From NCBI RefSeq assembly GCF_009712225.1, contig NZ_WASP01000004.1, positions 24,822-88,821 on the forward strand: DNA of 64,000 bases, given 5' to 3'. This DNA comes from Desulfovibrio sp. GTDB lineage: Bacteria; Desulfobacterota; Desulfovibrionia; Desulfovibrionales; Desulfovibrionaceae. Under the pieces are notes generated by a model. The model was not told the origin of the DNA and did no database searches. It saw only the letters and a program-made list of their open reading frames with translations. Position 1 is the first letter of the stretch. Every line of letters begins with the position of its first letter. Of the stretch, positions 45,956 to 54,572 are shown in pieces. A program made the translations under genes and the position numbers.

Positions 45956-45973
45956 CTTTGCTAGCAACAAAGA

Positions 45974-47836
45974 TTAATCCCTGTCGTCTTCAGCGCCACG
46001 CGGTTTTCTGCCCCATTTGTCTGGGTGCGAATAGCGCTTGCCGCCACCGTTGCCGCCGTTGCCAGCTCCATCACGCTGATTGCGTGCGGGGTAGCCGGGG
46101 CGGGGGCCACGGGGCGCGCGTGCGCCAGGGCCAAAGCTTTTACGCTGGTACGAGCCACCGCCCGTGTCCTGCTTGGCGGCAATGCGGGTCCCGGCGATAA
46201 ACACACCCCGGTTGAGCACGGCCAGCACGTCGTCGGCAAGGTCGCTCTGCACTTCCACCAGGCTGAAGTGCTTCTGAATGCTGATGGCACCGATGCTGCG
46301 GCCAGCAATACCGCATTCGCCGGTGATAGCGCCTACCATTTCGCCGGGCGAAACCTTGTGCGCATGGCCCACATTGATGTGCAGGCGCGTCATGGGGGCG
46401 TCGTTGCGGCGCGGGCGGCCATCGCGGTCACCTTGGCGGAAGCCGTCGCGGTCGCCCTGACGGAAACCATCACGGCTGGGGCGGCGGGGCGCGTCGGCCA
46501 GCGGATCAACCTCGGGCACGTTGGTGGCATCGCCAAAATCGCGCTGCATCAGCAGCTTGAGCAGGGCGGCGGCCACGTCGCGGCTGGTGATCACATCGTC
46601 GGCAAACTGCTCGGACAAAAAGTCTTCAACCATCTGCATGCAGCTTTCAAGGGCACCGGCGGCCAGTGTGGCGCGCACTTCGTCCAGCAGCCGCGAGGTG
46701 CGGATGTTGGCCACATCACGCAGCGAGGGCAGGCGCTCCTGCTGGATGCGGGCCTTGGTGTGGCGAATGATGTCGCGCAACTTGTGCTGTTCGCGCAGGG
46801 TCACAAAGGTAAAGGCCTTGCCCACACGGCCAGCGCGGCCCGTGCGGCCAATGCGGTGCACATAGCGCTCGGCGTCGTGAGGAATGTCGTAGTTGACCAC
46901 GGCGTCCACATCGTCCACGTCAATGCCGCGCGCGGCCACGTCGGTGGCGATGAGAATATCAAGCCCTTCACCACGAAAGCGCTGCATGACCCTGTCGCGC
47001 TGCGACTGGGCAAGATCGCCGTGCAGGCCGTCGCTCTGGTAGCCGCGCTGTTGCAGGTGGGCGGTTACTTCGTCCACGCTGCGCTTGGTAGAGCAGAACA
47101 CAAGAGCCTTGCGAAAACCCTGTGCGTCCAGCACACGGCACAGTGCGTCCATTTTCTGGTGCGGGCGCACTTCGTAATAGACCTGCTCGATGGCGGGCAC
47201 GGTGAGGGTTTTTTGCGCAATGGCCAGCATTTCCGGGTCGCGCAAAAAGCGCTTGCTCAGCTGCAGAATGGCCGGGGGCATGGTGGCAGAAAAGAGCACG
47301 CGCTGGCAATCGGCGGGCATCTGTTCCAGAATGGCTTCTATATCTTCGCGAAAGCCCATATCGAGCATTTCGTCTGCTTCGTCGAGCACAACAGTGGTCG
47401 CGCCGTGGAGGCGCAGGGTTCCACGTTGCAGGTGATCCATCACGCGGCCAGGGGTGCCAACCACCACCTGCACGCCGCGTTCAAGGGCGCGCAGCTGGCG
47501 TTCAATGGCCTGACCGCCGTAAATGGGCAGAATGGCCACGCCGCGTTTGCGGGCTGCAAGCTTGCTGAGTTCTTCGGCAACCTGAATGGCCAGCTCGCGC
47601 GTGGGGCAAAGCACCAGCGCCTGCACCTCCCTCGCGGGGGTGAGCTTTTCCAGAATGGGCATGCCGAAGGCGGCTGTTTTGCCGGTGCCGGTCTGGGCCT
47701 GACCCACCGCGTCGCGGCCAGTCAGCAGAAAGGGTACGGCAAGAACCTGAATGGGAGAGGGCTCTTCAAAGCCCATATCCTTGACGGCCTGCAACAATTC
47801 CGGGGACAAATTGAAATCTTCGAACGATGGGGACAT
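45974..47836 (-). CDS. deaD: DEAD-box ATP-dependent RNA helicase (DeaD/CsdA-like)
   Basis: RNA helicase of 620 aa acting in ribosome assembly, mRNA turnover or cold adaptation. The N-terminal core has the Q motif (FEEPSPIQ), Walker A AQTGTGKT, PTRELA, GTPGR, VLDEADEMLDMGF and SAT. The second RecA domain has LVFCSTKRSVDE, ATDVAARGIDV and HRIGRTGRAG. A basic linker carries two tandem repeats of RDGFRQGD, then a DbpA-like RNA-binding domain (LHINVGHAHKVSPGEMVGAI) and an RG/GN-rich tail. ATG 47836 has AGGA seven bases upstream and replaces the ORF start five codons earlier. deaD is the nearest symbol; csdA is a synonym. Confidence 0.93.
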   Translation of the reverse strand: MSPSFEDFNLSPELLQAVKDMGFEEPSPIQVLAVPFLLTGRDAVGQAQTGTGKTAAFGMPILEKLTPAREVQALVLCPTRELAIQVAEELSKLAARKRGVAILPIYGGQAIERQLRALERGVQVVVGTPGRVMDHLQRGTLRLHGATTVVLDEADEMLDMGFREDIEAILEQMPADCQRVLFSATMPPAILQLSKRFLRDPEMLAIAQKTLTVPAIEQVYYEVRPHQKMDALCRVLDAQGFRKALVFCSTKRSVDEVTAHLQQRGYQSDGLHGDLAQSQRDRVMQRFRGEGLDILIATDVAARGIDVDDVDAVVNYDIPHDAERYVHRIGRTGRAGRVGKAFTFVTLREQHKLRDIIRHTKARIQQERLPSLRDVANIRTSRLLDEVRATLAAGALESCMQMVEDFLSEQFADDVITSRDVAAALLKLLMQRDFGDATNVPEVDPLADAPRRPSRDGFRQGDRDGFRQGDRDGRPRRNDAPMTRLHINVGHAHKVSPGEMVGAITGECGIAGRSIGAISIQKHFSLVEVQSDLADDVLAVLNRGVFIAGTRIAAKQDTGGGSYQRKSFGPGARAPRGPRPGYPARNQRDGAGNGGNGGGKRYSHPDKWGRKPRGAEDDRD

Positions 47837-48039
47837 GCTGTTCCTGTACATAAAAAATTACTTGGTAGCGTACCATAGCCTTATACACGGCAATGCACAA
47901 TGCCTCAGCAGCCCCAGATAGCCGCTGGTGGCAATGTAATTGAAAAAATCTGCCTCAAGATCGCCAAGTTCAATGCCTAATGTTTGCCGCGACAACGCAA
48001 AAAATTTTACACACGGCGGCGTGCAGGGGCAATGGGCTG

Positions 48040-48067
48040 TTGACCTGACCGCAAGCCTCTGTAGGAT
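48040..48067 (+). promoter_or_regulatory. Putative sigma-70-type promoter for the FetAB-like operon
   Basis: TTGACC, 16 bases, TAGGAT, giving a leader of about 40 bases to the ATG at 48114. Confidence 0.5.
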
Positions 48068-48113
48068 GGCGCAAGCCAGCAAAGGCAGAACTTGTCAGCA
48101 ATCAGGAGTAAAC

Positions 48114-48737
48114 ATGTCCTGTATACAGACACGCGGCCTGGCCTACGGCCAGATACGCTATAACGATCTGAGCATAGAAGGCGGCAAGGCCACCTTTATC
48201 AGCGGCCCCAGCGGTAGCGGCAAAAGCACGCTGCTGCGGCTGTTCAACAAGACCATCGCGCCCACCCAGGGCTCGGTGCTGTACCACGGCCAGAATATGG
48301 ACGAGATCGACAGCATCGCCCTGCGGCGAGAGGTTTTGCTGGCCGGGCAGTCTGTATTTCTCTTTGATCGCACTGTGGGCGAAAATTTTGACGCCTATTG
48401 CGAGGCCCGTGAAAGCGCACCCCTCTCGGCCGAAGACAAACAGAATTTTCTGCGCCTGTGCTGCGCCAATTTTCCGCTCGACGCGCCCTGTGTGCACCTT
48501 TCTGGCGGCGAGCGCCAGAGGGTGTTTCTTGCCATCTGTCTGTCATTTTTGCCCAAGGTGCTCATGCTCGACGAGCCCACCTCGGCCCTTGATCAGGAAA
48601 CCGCCGAGCGGTTCATGCAGCAGGTACTGACCTTTTGCCGTCAGCGCGGCATGACCGTGGTGGCCGTAAGCCATGATCCGGCTCTCACTGAGCGGCACGC
48701 AGAAAATGTCATCAGCCTGAAGGCAGAGGTGGAATAG
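48114..48737 (+). CDS. ABC transporter ATP-binding protein, FetA-like
   Basis: ATPase of 207 aa for the UPF0014-type exporter encoded next. Walker A is SGPSGSGKST (about 30-39), the signature LSGGERQRVFLAICL, Walker B VLMLDEPTSALD, and the switch His in VVAVSHDPALT. AGGAG lies five bases before the ATG; the 58-codon ORF extension upstream overlaps the promoter region and is rejected. FetA of Escherichia coli works with FetB in iron efflux and peroxide resistance; the same role here is inferred from the pair. The stop is two bases before the permease ATG. Confidence 0.85.
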   Translation: MSCIQTRGLAYGQIRYNDLSIEGGKATFISGPSGSGKSTLLRLFNKTIAPTQGSVLYHGQNMDEIDSIALRREVLLAGQSVFLFDRTVGENFDAYCEARESAPLSAEDKQNFLRLCCANFPLDAPCVHLSGGERQRVFLAICLSFLPKVLMLDEPTSALDQETAERFMQQVLTFCRQRGMTVVAVSHDPALTERHAENVISLKAEVE

Positions 48738-48739
48738 CC

Positions 48740-49513
48740 ATGAACGGAGTAGCCCAGATTCAGTTAGGTTCGTTTTTGCTCGTCTATGTGCTTCTGCTGG
48801 TGGTGCTCGGCATCATGAAAAAATGCCGCATCAACCAGACCAAACTGCTGGTGCTGGCCAGCGCACGCATGACCCTGCAGCTCATTGCCGCAGGCTATGC
48901 GCTGACCTTTCTGTTTGAGCATCCGCATCCGCTGCTCACCATGGGCTATCTGACCATACTGGTGTTTTTTACCATCTATCTGGTGCTCTCGCGCAACAAA
49001 AGGCTCAACCCTCGGTTTCGGGTAATCGTGTCTGTTGCCATTGCCTGTTGCGGCCTGGGCATCATTGTATTTTTCGTTACCTGTATTGTGGGGCAAAGCC
49101 TGTTTGACCCGCAATACCTCATACCTATCAGCGGCATGCTCATGGGCAACGCGCTTACCGGCGTCTCGCTGGGGCTCAAGTCGTTCTGGAACGGGCTTGA
49201 AGGCCAGCGGGCGCGCGTAGAAGCACTGCTGAACATCGGCGCTACGCCGGAGAAAGTGCTCTTTCCCTTTGTGTGCCAGGCGCTGGAAACAGCCCTTGTG
49301 CCCACCCTCAACTCCATGCTGGGTATGGGCATAGTGGTTCTGCCCGGCATGATGACAGGTCAGATACTTTCCGGCACGGCCCCCACCACGGCCATTCTGT
49401 ACCAGATCACCATCATGGTGGCCATTTGCGCCTGCGTGTGCCTGTGCTGCTTCTGTTCGCTGTATTTCGGCTACAGAACGCTGTGGAACACCCAGAAGCA
49501 GCTGACGTTCTAG
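48740..49513 (+). CDS. UPF0014 / FetB-like export permease
   Basis: Inner-membrane permease of 257 aa with about seven helices. UPF0014 signatures are LASARMTLQLIAAGYAL (about 39-55), ISGMLMGNALTGVSLGL, and the cytoplasmic coupling region VEALLNIGATPEKVLFPFVCQALETALVPTLNSMLGMGIVVLPGMMTGQIL region near 155-205. It forms the membrane half of the FetAB-type exporter with the ATPase just upstream. A metal, probably iron, is the likely substrate by homology only. It converges with the following epimerase gene at 11 bases and has no terminator of its own. Confidence 0.88.
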   Translation: MNGVAQIQLGSFLLVYVLLLVVLGIMKKCRINQTKLLVLASARMTLQLIAAGYALTFLFEHPHPLLTMGYLTILVFFTIYLVLSRNKRLNPRFRVIVSVAIACCGLGIIVFFVTCIVGQSLFDPQYLIPISGMLMGNALTGVSLGLKSFWNGLEGQRARVEALLNIGATPEKVLFPFVCQALETALVPTLNSMLGMGIVVLPGMMTGQILSGTAPTTAILYQITIMVAICACVCLCCFCSLYFGYRTLWNTQKQLTF

Positions 49514-49524
49514 CGCAAGGGCGG

Positions 49525-50460
49525 CTAGCTCAAAACGCTGCGCAGGGCAGCCTCCAGATCTGGCTGGCGAAAAGCGTAGCCAGCGGCCTGCAGGCGCAGA
49601 GGTTTGGGATTTTGCCCTGACAGCAGCAGTTCTTCAGCCATCTGCCCCAGCATAAGGCGCAGCACAGTGGCCGGTACTGGCAGCCACGAGGGGCTGCCGC
49701 ACACCTTGCCGAGGGTGCGGGTAAATTCGCTCATGCTGGGGGTGCGCGGCGCGCAGATGTTGAATGCGCCCGCAAGATCTATGCGTTGCAGCAGCATGGA
49801 TGCGACCCTGGCAATGTCCTCAAGGTGGGTCCAGCAAAATGGCTGGCGGCCCGAGCCCAGCGGCCCACCCACACGCATGCGGAAAGGCGGCAACATGCGT
49901 TCGATAAACCCGCCGGGCGTGCCATCGGCCTTTTTGCCCAGCACGGGTGCAAATCGCAGCACGCAGCGGCGCACGCCCAGAGCTTCAGCAGGTACGGTGC
50001 TTTGTTCCCACTGGCGGCAGGTATCTGCCAGAAAGCCCTTGCCCGAGGGGGCCTCCTCGTCGCAGGGGGGCGCGTTTTCCTGCCACAGGCCGTAGTAGCC
50101 GCTGGCAGAAGCCTGCAAAAGAGTGGCTGGCAGGGTTTGTGACTGTTCCCTGCGCATGCGCAGGGCAACACACAGCGCTCGTCCGGTTTCAACGCGGCTG
50201 TTGACGATGGCCTGCTTGCGTTCGTCCGTCCAGCGGCCCCCGCCGATATTTTCGCCCTGCAGGTTTATGATGGCATCTATGCCGTCCAGCATGCCTGCCA
50301 GCGCAGCGCCGTCCCAACCATTCCACACCACGCGTCTGGGGCCGTTGCCCCCCTTGCCCGCACTGCGTGAAACCACGCTTACCTCATGGCCCTCGCGCAT
50401 CAGCGCAGCGGCAACATACCGCCCCACAAAGCCAGTGCCGCCCAGAATGAGAACATGCAT
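49525..50460 (-). CDS. TIGR01777-family NAD(P)-binding epimerase/oxidoreductase (YfcH-like)
   Basis: Atypical short-chain dehydrogenase of 311 aa. The cofactor loop is at the N-terminus (VLILGGTGFVGRYVAAAL), followed by AIINLQGENIGGGRW, a family hallmark, and SASGYYG with the YxxxG-like active-site region. A C-terminal DUF1731-like domain is indicated by PVPATVLRLMLGQMAEELLLSGQ and LQAAGYAFRQPDLEAAL. The substrate of this family is not known. It stands alone between the FetB-like gene and the LysR gene. Confidence 0.87.
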   Translation of the reverse strand: MHVLILGGTGFVGRYVAAALMREGHEVSVVSRSAGKGGNGPRRVVWNGWDGAALAGMLDGIDAIINLQGENIGGGRWTDERKQAIVNSRVETGRALCVALRMRREQSQTLPATLLQASASGYYGLWQENAPPCDEEAPSGKGFLADTCRQWEQSTVPAEALGVRRCVLRFAPVLGKKADGTPGGFIERMLPPFRMRVGGPLGSGRQPFCWTHLEDIARVASMLLQRIDLAGAFNICAPRTPSMSEFTRTLGKVCGSPSWLPVPATVLRLMLGQMAEELLLSGQNPKPLRLQAAGYAFRQPDLEAALRSVLS

Positions 50461-50537
50461 GCGAAGCCCCCTCTGTTGTGCGAAACCGAAGTGAGAAACC
50501 GAGCGTACCCAATGGTAAAATTTGTGTGTGTCTCAGC

Positions 50538-51464
50538 CTACACCTGTTGCCGTGCAGTAGGCAATTTTTCTCTTGCTTTGACCCCGTGTGCTGCTTGTGT
50601 GGCAAAGACCTGCTGGGCAATGCGTATGAATTCCCTGGTGGCGGGCGACATGCGGCCTGTATCAGGCACGGCCAGGGCAACCTTGCGCACCGCGGCGGGG
50701 CGCAGGGGCTTTTTGACGTAAGAGTGTGTGGTCTCCGGCGGCAGGGCCGATTCTGCCACAATGCTTACGGCGTCACCCCGTGCCACGGCGGCGATGGTGC
50801 TCACAAGCTGCAACGAACGGCATTGGATATCGGGCTGTAAACCCGCCGCATGGAACAGGCGTTCGATGATGTCCTCTGACCCGGCCCTTGTCATGGCAAA
50901 GGGGCTGGCGCAAAGGTCTGCAAGCGTTACAGAGCGCTTGCCTGACAGCGGGTGCGCCGTGGGCAGCAGAGCTACCAGCTGATCCTGCATGAGAGAAAAG
51001 GTGTCAAAGCGCTCGTTGGGCAGGGTCACAAAGCCCACATCCACGCGGTAATCCGCCAGCCATTGAGTCACCTCGCCGTCGGGGCCTTCATCCACATGAA
51101 TTTCAATGCCGGGAAAGGCCGCGCGGTATTTTTCAAGCACCGGGGGCAGCAGGCGCAGCGAAGCCGTAGGCCCAAAGGATCCGATGCGCAGCGTGCCGCG
51201 TTTCATGCCGCGTGCGGCAGAGGCCTCTTGCCGCATGGATTCAGCCAGCCCCAGCATGGCCTGTGCCTGACGCAGCAGGCGTGCGCCCACATCGGTAAGC
51301 TCCGGGTTTTTGCCGCGGCGCAGCAGGCTGACGCCAAATTCCTGCTCCAGAGCCTCAATGGCGTGTGATACACCAGACTGCGAGATGCCCAGTCGCAGGG
51401 CCGCCGCCGTAAAACCCCGGCAATCCGCTACGGCAGAAAATATTTCAAGCTGGGTGAGGGTCAT
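50538..51464 (-). CDS. LysR-family transcriptional regulator
   Basis: Regulator of 308 aa. The N-terminal winged helix-turn-helix spans about 1-60 (LEIFSAVADCRGFTAAALRL, QSGVSHAIEALE), followed by the linker helix and the two-lobed effector domain from about 90 (GTLRIGSFGPTASLRLLPPV). It is divergent from an EamA-type exporter across about 140 bases, the usual arrangement for a LysR regulator and its target; the effector is probably a metabolite exported by that carrier. It may also act on its own promoter. Confidence 0.93.
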   Translation of the reverse strand: MTLTQLEIFSAVADCRGFTAAALRLGISQSGVSHAIEALEQEFGVSLLRRGKNPELTDVGARLLRQAQAMLGLAESMRQEASAARGMKRGTLRIGSFGPTASLRLLPPVLEKYRAAFPGIEIHVDEGPDGEVTQWLADYRVDVGFVTLPNERFDTFSLMQDQLVALLPTAHPLSGKRSVTLADLCASPFAMTRAGSEDIIERLFHAAGLQPDIQCRSLQLVSTIAAVARGDAVSIVAESALPPETTHSYVKKPLRPAAVRKVALAVPDTGRMSPATREFIRIAQQVFATQAAHGVKAREKLPTARQQV

Positions 51465-51476
51465 TGTGGTGTTACC

Positions 51477-51492
51477 ATGAGTTTTTACTCAT
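51477..51492. promoter_or_regulatory. Palindrome in the LysR-EamA divergent region
   Basis: ATGAGT and ACTCAT are separated by TTTT, 13 bases upstream of the LysR ATG. A further similar half (TTCACTATGAA) follows. This is a plausible recognition site of the adjacent LysR protein. Confidence 0.5.
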
Positions 51493-51606
51493 TTCACTAT
51501 GAATAAACATGGGCGTAAGTGTATGACAGTACGCCCGCAGGGGCAATGGCGTGGCTTTTACCATTTAAGAGCCGCCGCATACATCACGAATCAAGGCAGC
51601 AGAATA

Positions 51607-52557
51607 ATGGCAATGATTGCAGCTACAAGAGACGCTTCTGTTTATGTGCGGCTGGCTTTGGTGGCAGTGGCCTGGGGTGGAACATTTATCGCGGGCAGAA
51701 GTCTTGCCGGGGTAGCGCCCATGTTCTCGGCCTGCCTGCGATTTGTGCTGGCCTCGGCGGCCCTGAGCCTGTTTTTGCTGCTTTCGGGCAAGGGGTTCAG
51801 GCGGGTAAACCTCCGTCAGACGCTGGTGGTAACCCTGCTGGGTTTTTGCGGCATTTTTTCGTACAGCTTTTTCTTTTTCAGCGGGTTACAGTACATCAGC
51901 GCCTCGCGGGCGGCCCTGATTGTGGCCCTTAACCCCGCAGTCATGACCCTCATCGCCTATCTGTTTTACAGGGAGCGTGTAACCACGCTCAAGGTGCTGG
52001 GTATTGTGCTGTGTTTTTGCGGTGTGGCTCTGGTTGTGGGCGGGGGCGACCCGCAGGGTGCGGCAGGAGGGCGCGGCTGGCCGGGCGAGGCGCTCATTGG
52101 CGGCTGCGTGCTGAGCTGGAGCGCCTACAGTGTATTTTGCAAAAATGTGGTGCGTCAGTTGGGGCCTCTGCACACTGTTACCTATTCCATTTACGCCGGT
52201 ACGGTCATGCTGGTGCTCTACGCAGCTGCCACAGGTGAGCTGCACATGGGCGCGGTATGGCGCTTTAGCCTGACCGAGATCGCAAGCCTGTTCTACCTTG
52301 GGGTGATCGGCTCTGCCGTAGCCTATATCTGGTATTACGACGGCATACAGCAGATCGGCGTGGCCCGGGCCAGTGTGTTTATTGCCCTCAATCCATTGTC
52401 GGCAGTGCTTTTTGGCGCGGCTCTGCTGGGTGAGCAGATGACCCTTGCCACCCTGTTGGGCGGGGTGCTGATAATCAGCGGCATCGTGGCTGAAAACCGG
52501 CAAAGCGGTGGAACTGCCCAGCAGAAAAGGCAGCCACCGGTTCAGTCAAAAGGCTGA
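51607..52557 (+). CDS. EamA/DMT-family metabolite exporter
   Basis: Inner-membrane carrier of 316 aa with ten helices in two EamA repeats. Repeat one has VAVAWGGTFIAGRSLAGVAPM and SGLQYISASRAALIVALNPAV; repeat two has GVIGSAVAYIWYYDGIQQIGVARASVFIALNPLSAV, near 230-265. Substrates of this family are mostly amino acids, nucleosides or related metabolites; none can be named here. ATG 51607 is used; the ORF start at 51499 would add 36 unlikely residues. Its 3' end overlaps the convergent HxlR gene by 16 bases. Confidence 0.9.
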   Translation: MAMIAATRDASVYVRLALVAVAWGGTFIAGRSLAGVAPMFSACLRFVLASAALSLFLLLSGKGFRRVNLRQTLVVTLLGFCGIFSYSFFFFSGLQYISASRAALIVALNPAVMTLIAYLFYRERVTTLKVLGIVLCFCGVALVVGGGDPQGAAGGRGWPGEALIGGCVLSWSAYSVFCKNVVRQLGPLHTVTYSIYAGTVMLVLYAAATGELHMGAVWRFSLTEIASLFYLGVIGSAVAYIWYYDGIQQIGVARASVFIALNPLSAVLFGAALLGEQMTLATLLGGVLIISGIVAENRQSGGTAQQKRQPPVQSKG

Positions 52558-52961
52558 GCAGCGCCAGACTGACAGGCGCAGCCTGCGGCATCAAGTATGC
52601 CGGCATCTTTTTCAAAATCTAGTTGCTCCCGACCCCAGGCGTACAGTTCTCCCAGGGCCGGGAGCAACTTTTTGCCGCGCTCGGTGAGGGAGTATTCCAC
52701 CCGTGGGGGGACTTCGTTGTACTGTTTGCGGATAACCAGTCCGAAATCTTCCAGCTCGCGCAGGCACTTGGTCAGCATCATGTTGGTGACACCCCGCACA
52801 CTGCGTTTGAGTTCGTTGTAGCGCACTGTTTCCTGATCAGCCAGATGCCACAGGATAGGCAGTTTCCACTTGCCGCCGATGCGCCTGAAAACATGCAGGA
52901 TGGGGCATTGGGTCTTGTCGTCGTACAGGCCGCCGGTGGATGGTGCGGAAGATTTTGACAT
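52542..52961 (-). CDS. HxlR-family winged-helix regulator
   Basis: Small DNA-binding protein of 139 aa. The HxlR core runs from about 18-110: CPILHVFRRIGGKWKLPILWHL, RYNELKRSVRGVTNMMLTKCLRELE, then the wing YNEVPPRVEYSLTERGKKLL. C19 is at the position of the redox-sensing cysteine of HxlR/YodB-type regulators, and CAC lies near the C-terminus, so thiol or electrophile sensing is possible (inference). It is divergent from a flavodoxin-like reductase across 120 bases, which is the probable target. Confidence 0.9.
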   Translation of the reverse strand: MSKSSAPSTGGLYDDKTQCPILHVFRRIGGKWKLPILWHLADQETVRYNELKRSVRGVTNMMLTKCLRELEDFGLVIRKQYNEVPPRVEYSLTERGKKLLPALGELYAWGREQLDFEKDAGILDAAGCACQSGAAQPFD

Positions 52962-53081
52962 TGGTTGCTCACAAAAAGTAGGGAAGAAAAATATGCGTAC
53001 TTGCGAAAATATTCTTAGAGCAGGTATACACCATGGTCAAGCGGTACCTGACAACACATCAGTCTTACCAAGGAGAAAATT

Positions 53082-53744
53082 ATGAAAATTTACGCAATAA
53101 ATGGTGGCCCGAGGAAAAAGCACAATACAGCCCAGCTGTTGCAGGCTGCGCTGGAAGGAGCCGCAGCCGCGCCCTGTGCCGAACCTGTCGAAACCGAAAT
53201 GATCCACCTGTACGACCTGAACTACAACGGCTGTGTGAGCTGTTTTTCCTGCAAGCGGAAAGGCGGCAAGAGCTACGGCCACTGCGCGGTCAAGGATGAC
53301 CTGACCCCTGTGCTGGAAAAACTTGCGCAGGCCGATGGTGTCATTTTTGGCAGCCCCATCTACTTTGGCAATATTACCGGCAAGCTGCGCAGCTTTTTTG
53401 AACGCCTGATGTTTGCCTACTTTGTGTACGACGAGAATTACAGCTCCCTGGCTCCCAAGCGCATGCCCACGGCCTTTGTTTACACCATGAATGTGGACAG
53501 CACCCTGATGGAGCAGTACGGCTACCGCCAGAACCTGCAGGGCATGGAAATGTTTGCGGGCCGCCTGTTTGGGGAGCCGCAGGTGCTGCACGCCTGCAAT
53601 ACCTACCAGTTTGACGACTACAGCAAATATGAGTGCGAGCGTTTTTCGGAATCGGAAAAAGCCGCCCATCGGGCAGTCCAGTTCCCCAAGGATCTGGAAG
53701 AGGCCCGCAAGATTGGTGCGGCCATGGTTACTGCGGGCAAATAA
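53082..53744 (+). CDS. Flavodoxin-like NAD(P)H/FMN oxidoreductase with four-cysteine insert
   Basis: Flavoprotein of 220 aa in the FMN-reductase/iron-sulfur flavoprotein group. The FMN phosphate loop is at the N-terminus (INGGPRKKHNTAQLL) and the isoalloxazine loop is GSPIYFGNITGKLRSFFER (about 89-107). Between them lie C51, C54, C57 and C68 (CVSCFSC, then GHC), recalling the compact cysteine motif of iron-sulfur flavoproteins but with a longer last gap, so cluster binding is possible, not certain. AAGGAG precedes the ATG. The HxlR neighbour suggests induction by electrophiles or oxidants. Confidence 0.85.
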   Translation: MKIYAINGGPRKKHNTAQLLQAALEGAAAAPCAEPVETEMIHLYDLNYNGCVSCFSCKRKGGKSYGHCAVKDDLTPVLEKLAQADGVIFGSPIYFGNITGKLRSFFERLMFAYFVYDENYSSLAPKRMPTAFVYTMNVDSTLMEQYGYRQNLQGMEMFAGRLFGEPQVLHACNTYQFDDYSKYECERFSESEKAAHRAVQFPKDLEEARKIGAAMVTAGK

Positions 53745-53784
53745 CGCAGGGGCGCAATTCCTCAGGCTGCGTTTTTTCAACGTA

Positions 53785-53814
53785 AAAAGCCCCCGCTTTG
53801 CAACGGGGGCTTTT
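53785..53814. terminator. Bidirectional terminator between the flavoprotein gene and livF
   Basis: AAAAGCCCCCG and CGGGGGCTTTT form a perfect 11-bp stem with an eight-base loop; both arms end in A/T runs. It ends the liv operon on the minus strand and the flavoprotein gene on the plus strand. Confidence 0.93.
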
Positions 53815-53849
53815 CTGCATCTTGTCTTGGGGAGCAAGCCCTTTGCGGG

Positions 53850-54572
53850 CTATGCGCCCAGATAGGCGGCCTTGATTTCTGGCGTATCGGCCAGCTCTGC
53901 GGCGGTGCCTTCAGCCACGATGGCTCCGGTATCGAGCACGTAGCCACGGTCGGCTACCTGAAGGGCCAGACGGGCATTCTGTTCCACCACAACCACGGTC
54001 AGGCCCTCGCTGTTGAGCTGCTTGAGCGTGCGGAACATGTCGTACATGAGCAGGGGTGAAAGACCCATGGAGGGTTCGTCCAATAGCAGCACCGAGCAAT
54101 TGGTCATGAGCGCGCGTCCCACGGCCAGCATCTGCTGTTCGCCGCCAGAGAGCGTGTCGCTGCGCTGGTGCATGCGTTCCTTGAGGCGCGGAAAAAGCTC
54201 AAAAACCTTGTCCACGTCTTTCTGGATATTGTTGTCCTTGCGCGTCCAGGTGGCCAGCTTGAGATTTTCGCTCACCGTAAGGTTGCCGAAAATGTGGCGG
54301 CCCTCGGGCACAAGGTCCATCTTGAGGCGGGCCACCACGTGATGGGGCTCGGTTTTCAGGATGGATTCGCCGTTAAAGCGGATGTCGCCACTGATGACAG
54401 TGGGCGATTCCGGCGGGGTCAGGCGCATGACGGCCTTGAGCGTGGTAGACTTGCCCGCGCCGTTAGCCCCGATAAGGGTAACAATTTCGCCCTTGTTCAC
54501 GTGAAACGAAATGCCGTGAAGGGCTTCAATCTTGCCATAGCCGGCGTAGAGATTTTCAACTTCCAGTAGCAT
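53850..54572 (-). CDS. livF: Branched-chain amino acid ABC transporter ATPase LivF
   Basis: ATPase of 240 aa and last gene of livHMGF. Walker A is GANGAGKSTT (about 37-46), signature LSGGEQQMLAVGRALM, Walker B LLLDEPSMGLSP, followed by VVVEQNARLAL with the LivF-typical Glu-Gln pair in place of the switch His. The start is the ATG in the TGATG overlap with livG; a GTG one codon upstream is also in frame. LivF and LivG form the heterodimeric motor. Confidence 0.95.
   Translation of the reverse strand: MLLEVENLYAGYGKIEALHGISFHVNKGEIVTLIGANGAGKSTTLKAVMRLTPPESPTVISGDIRFNGESILKTEPHHVVARLKMDLVPEGRHIFGNLTVSENLKLATWTRKDNNIQKDVDKVFELFPRLKERMHQRSDTLSGGEQQMLAVGRALMTNCSVLLLDEPSMGLSPLLMYDMFRTLKQLNSEGLTVVVVEQNARLALQVADRGYVLDTGAIVAEGTAAELADTPEIKAAYLGA

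Noticed and set aside
46025-47878. 617-residue open frame opposite the DEAD-box helicase gene
   Set aside because: Shadow frame; the opposite strand has every helicase motif.
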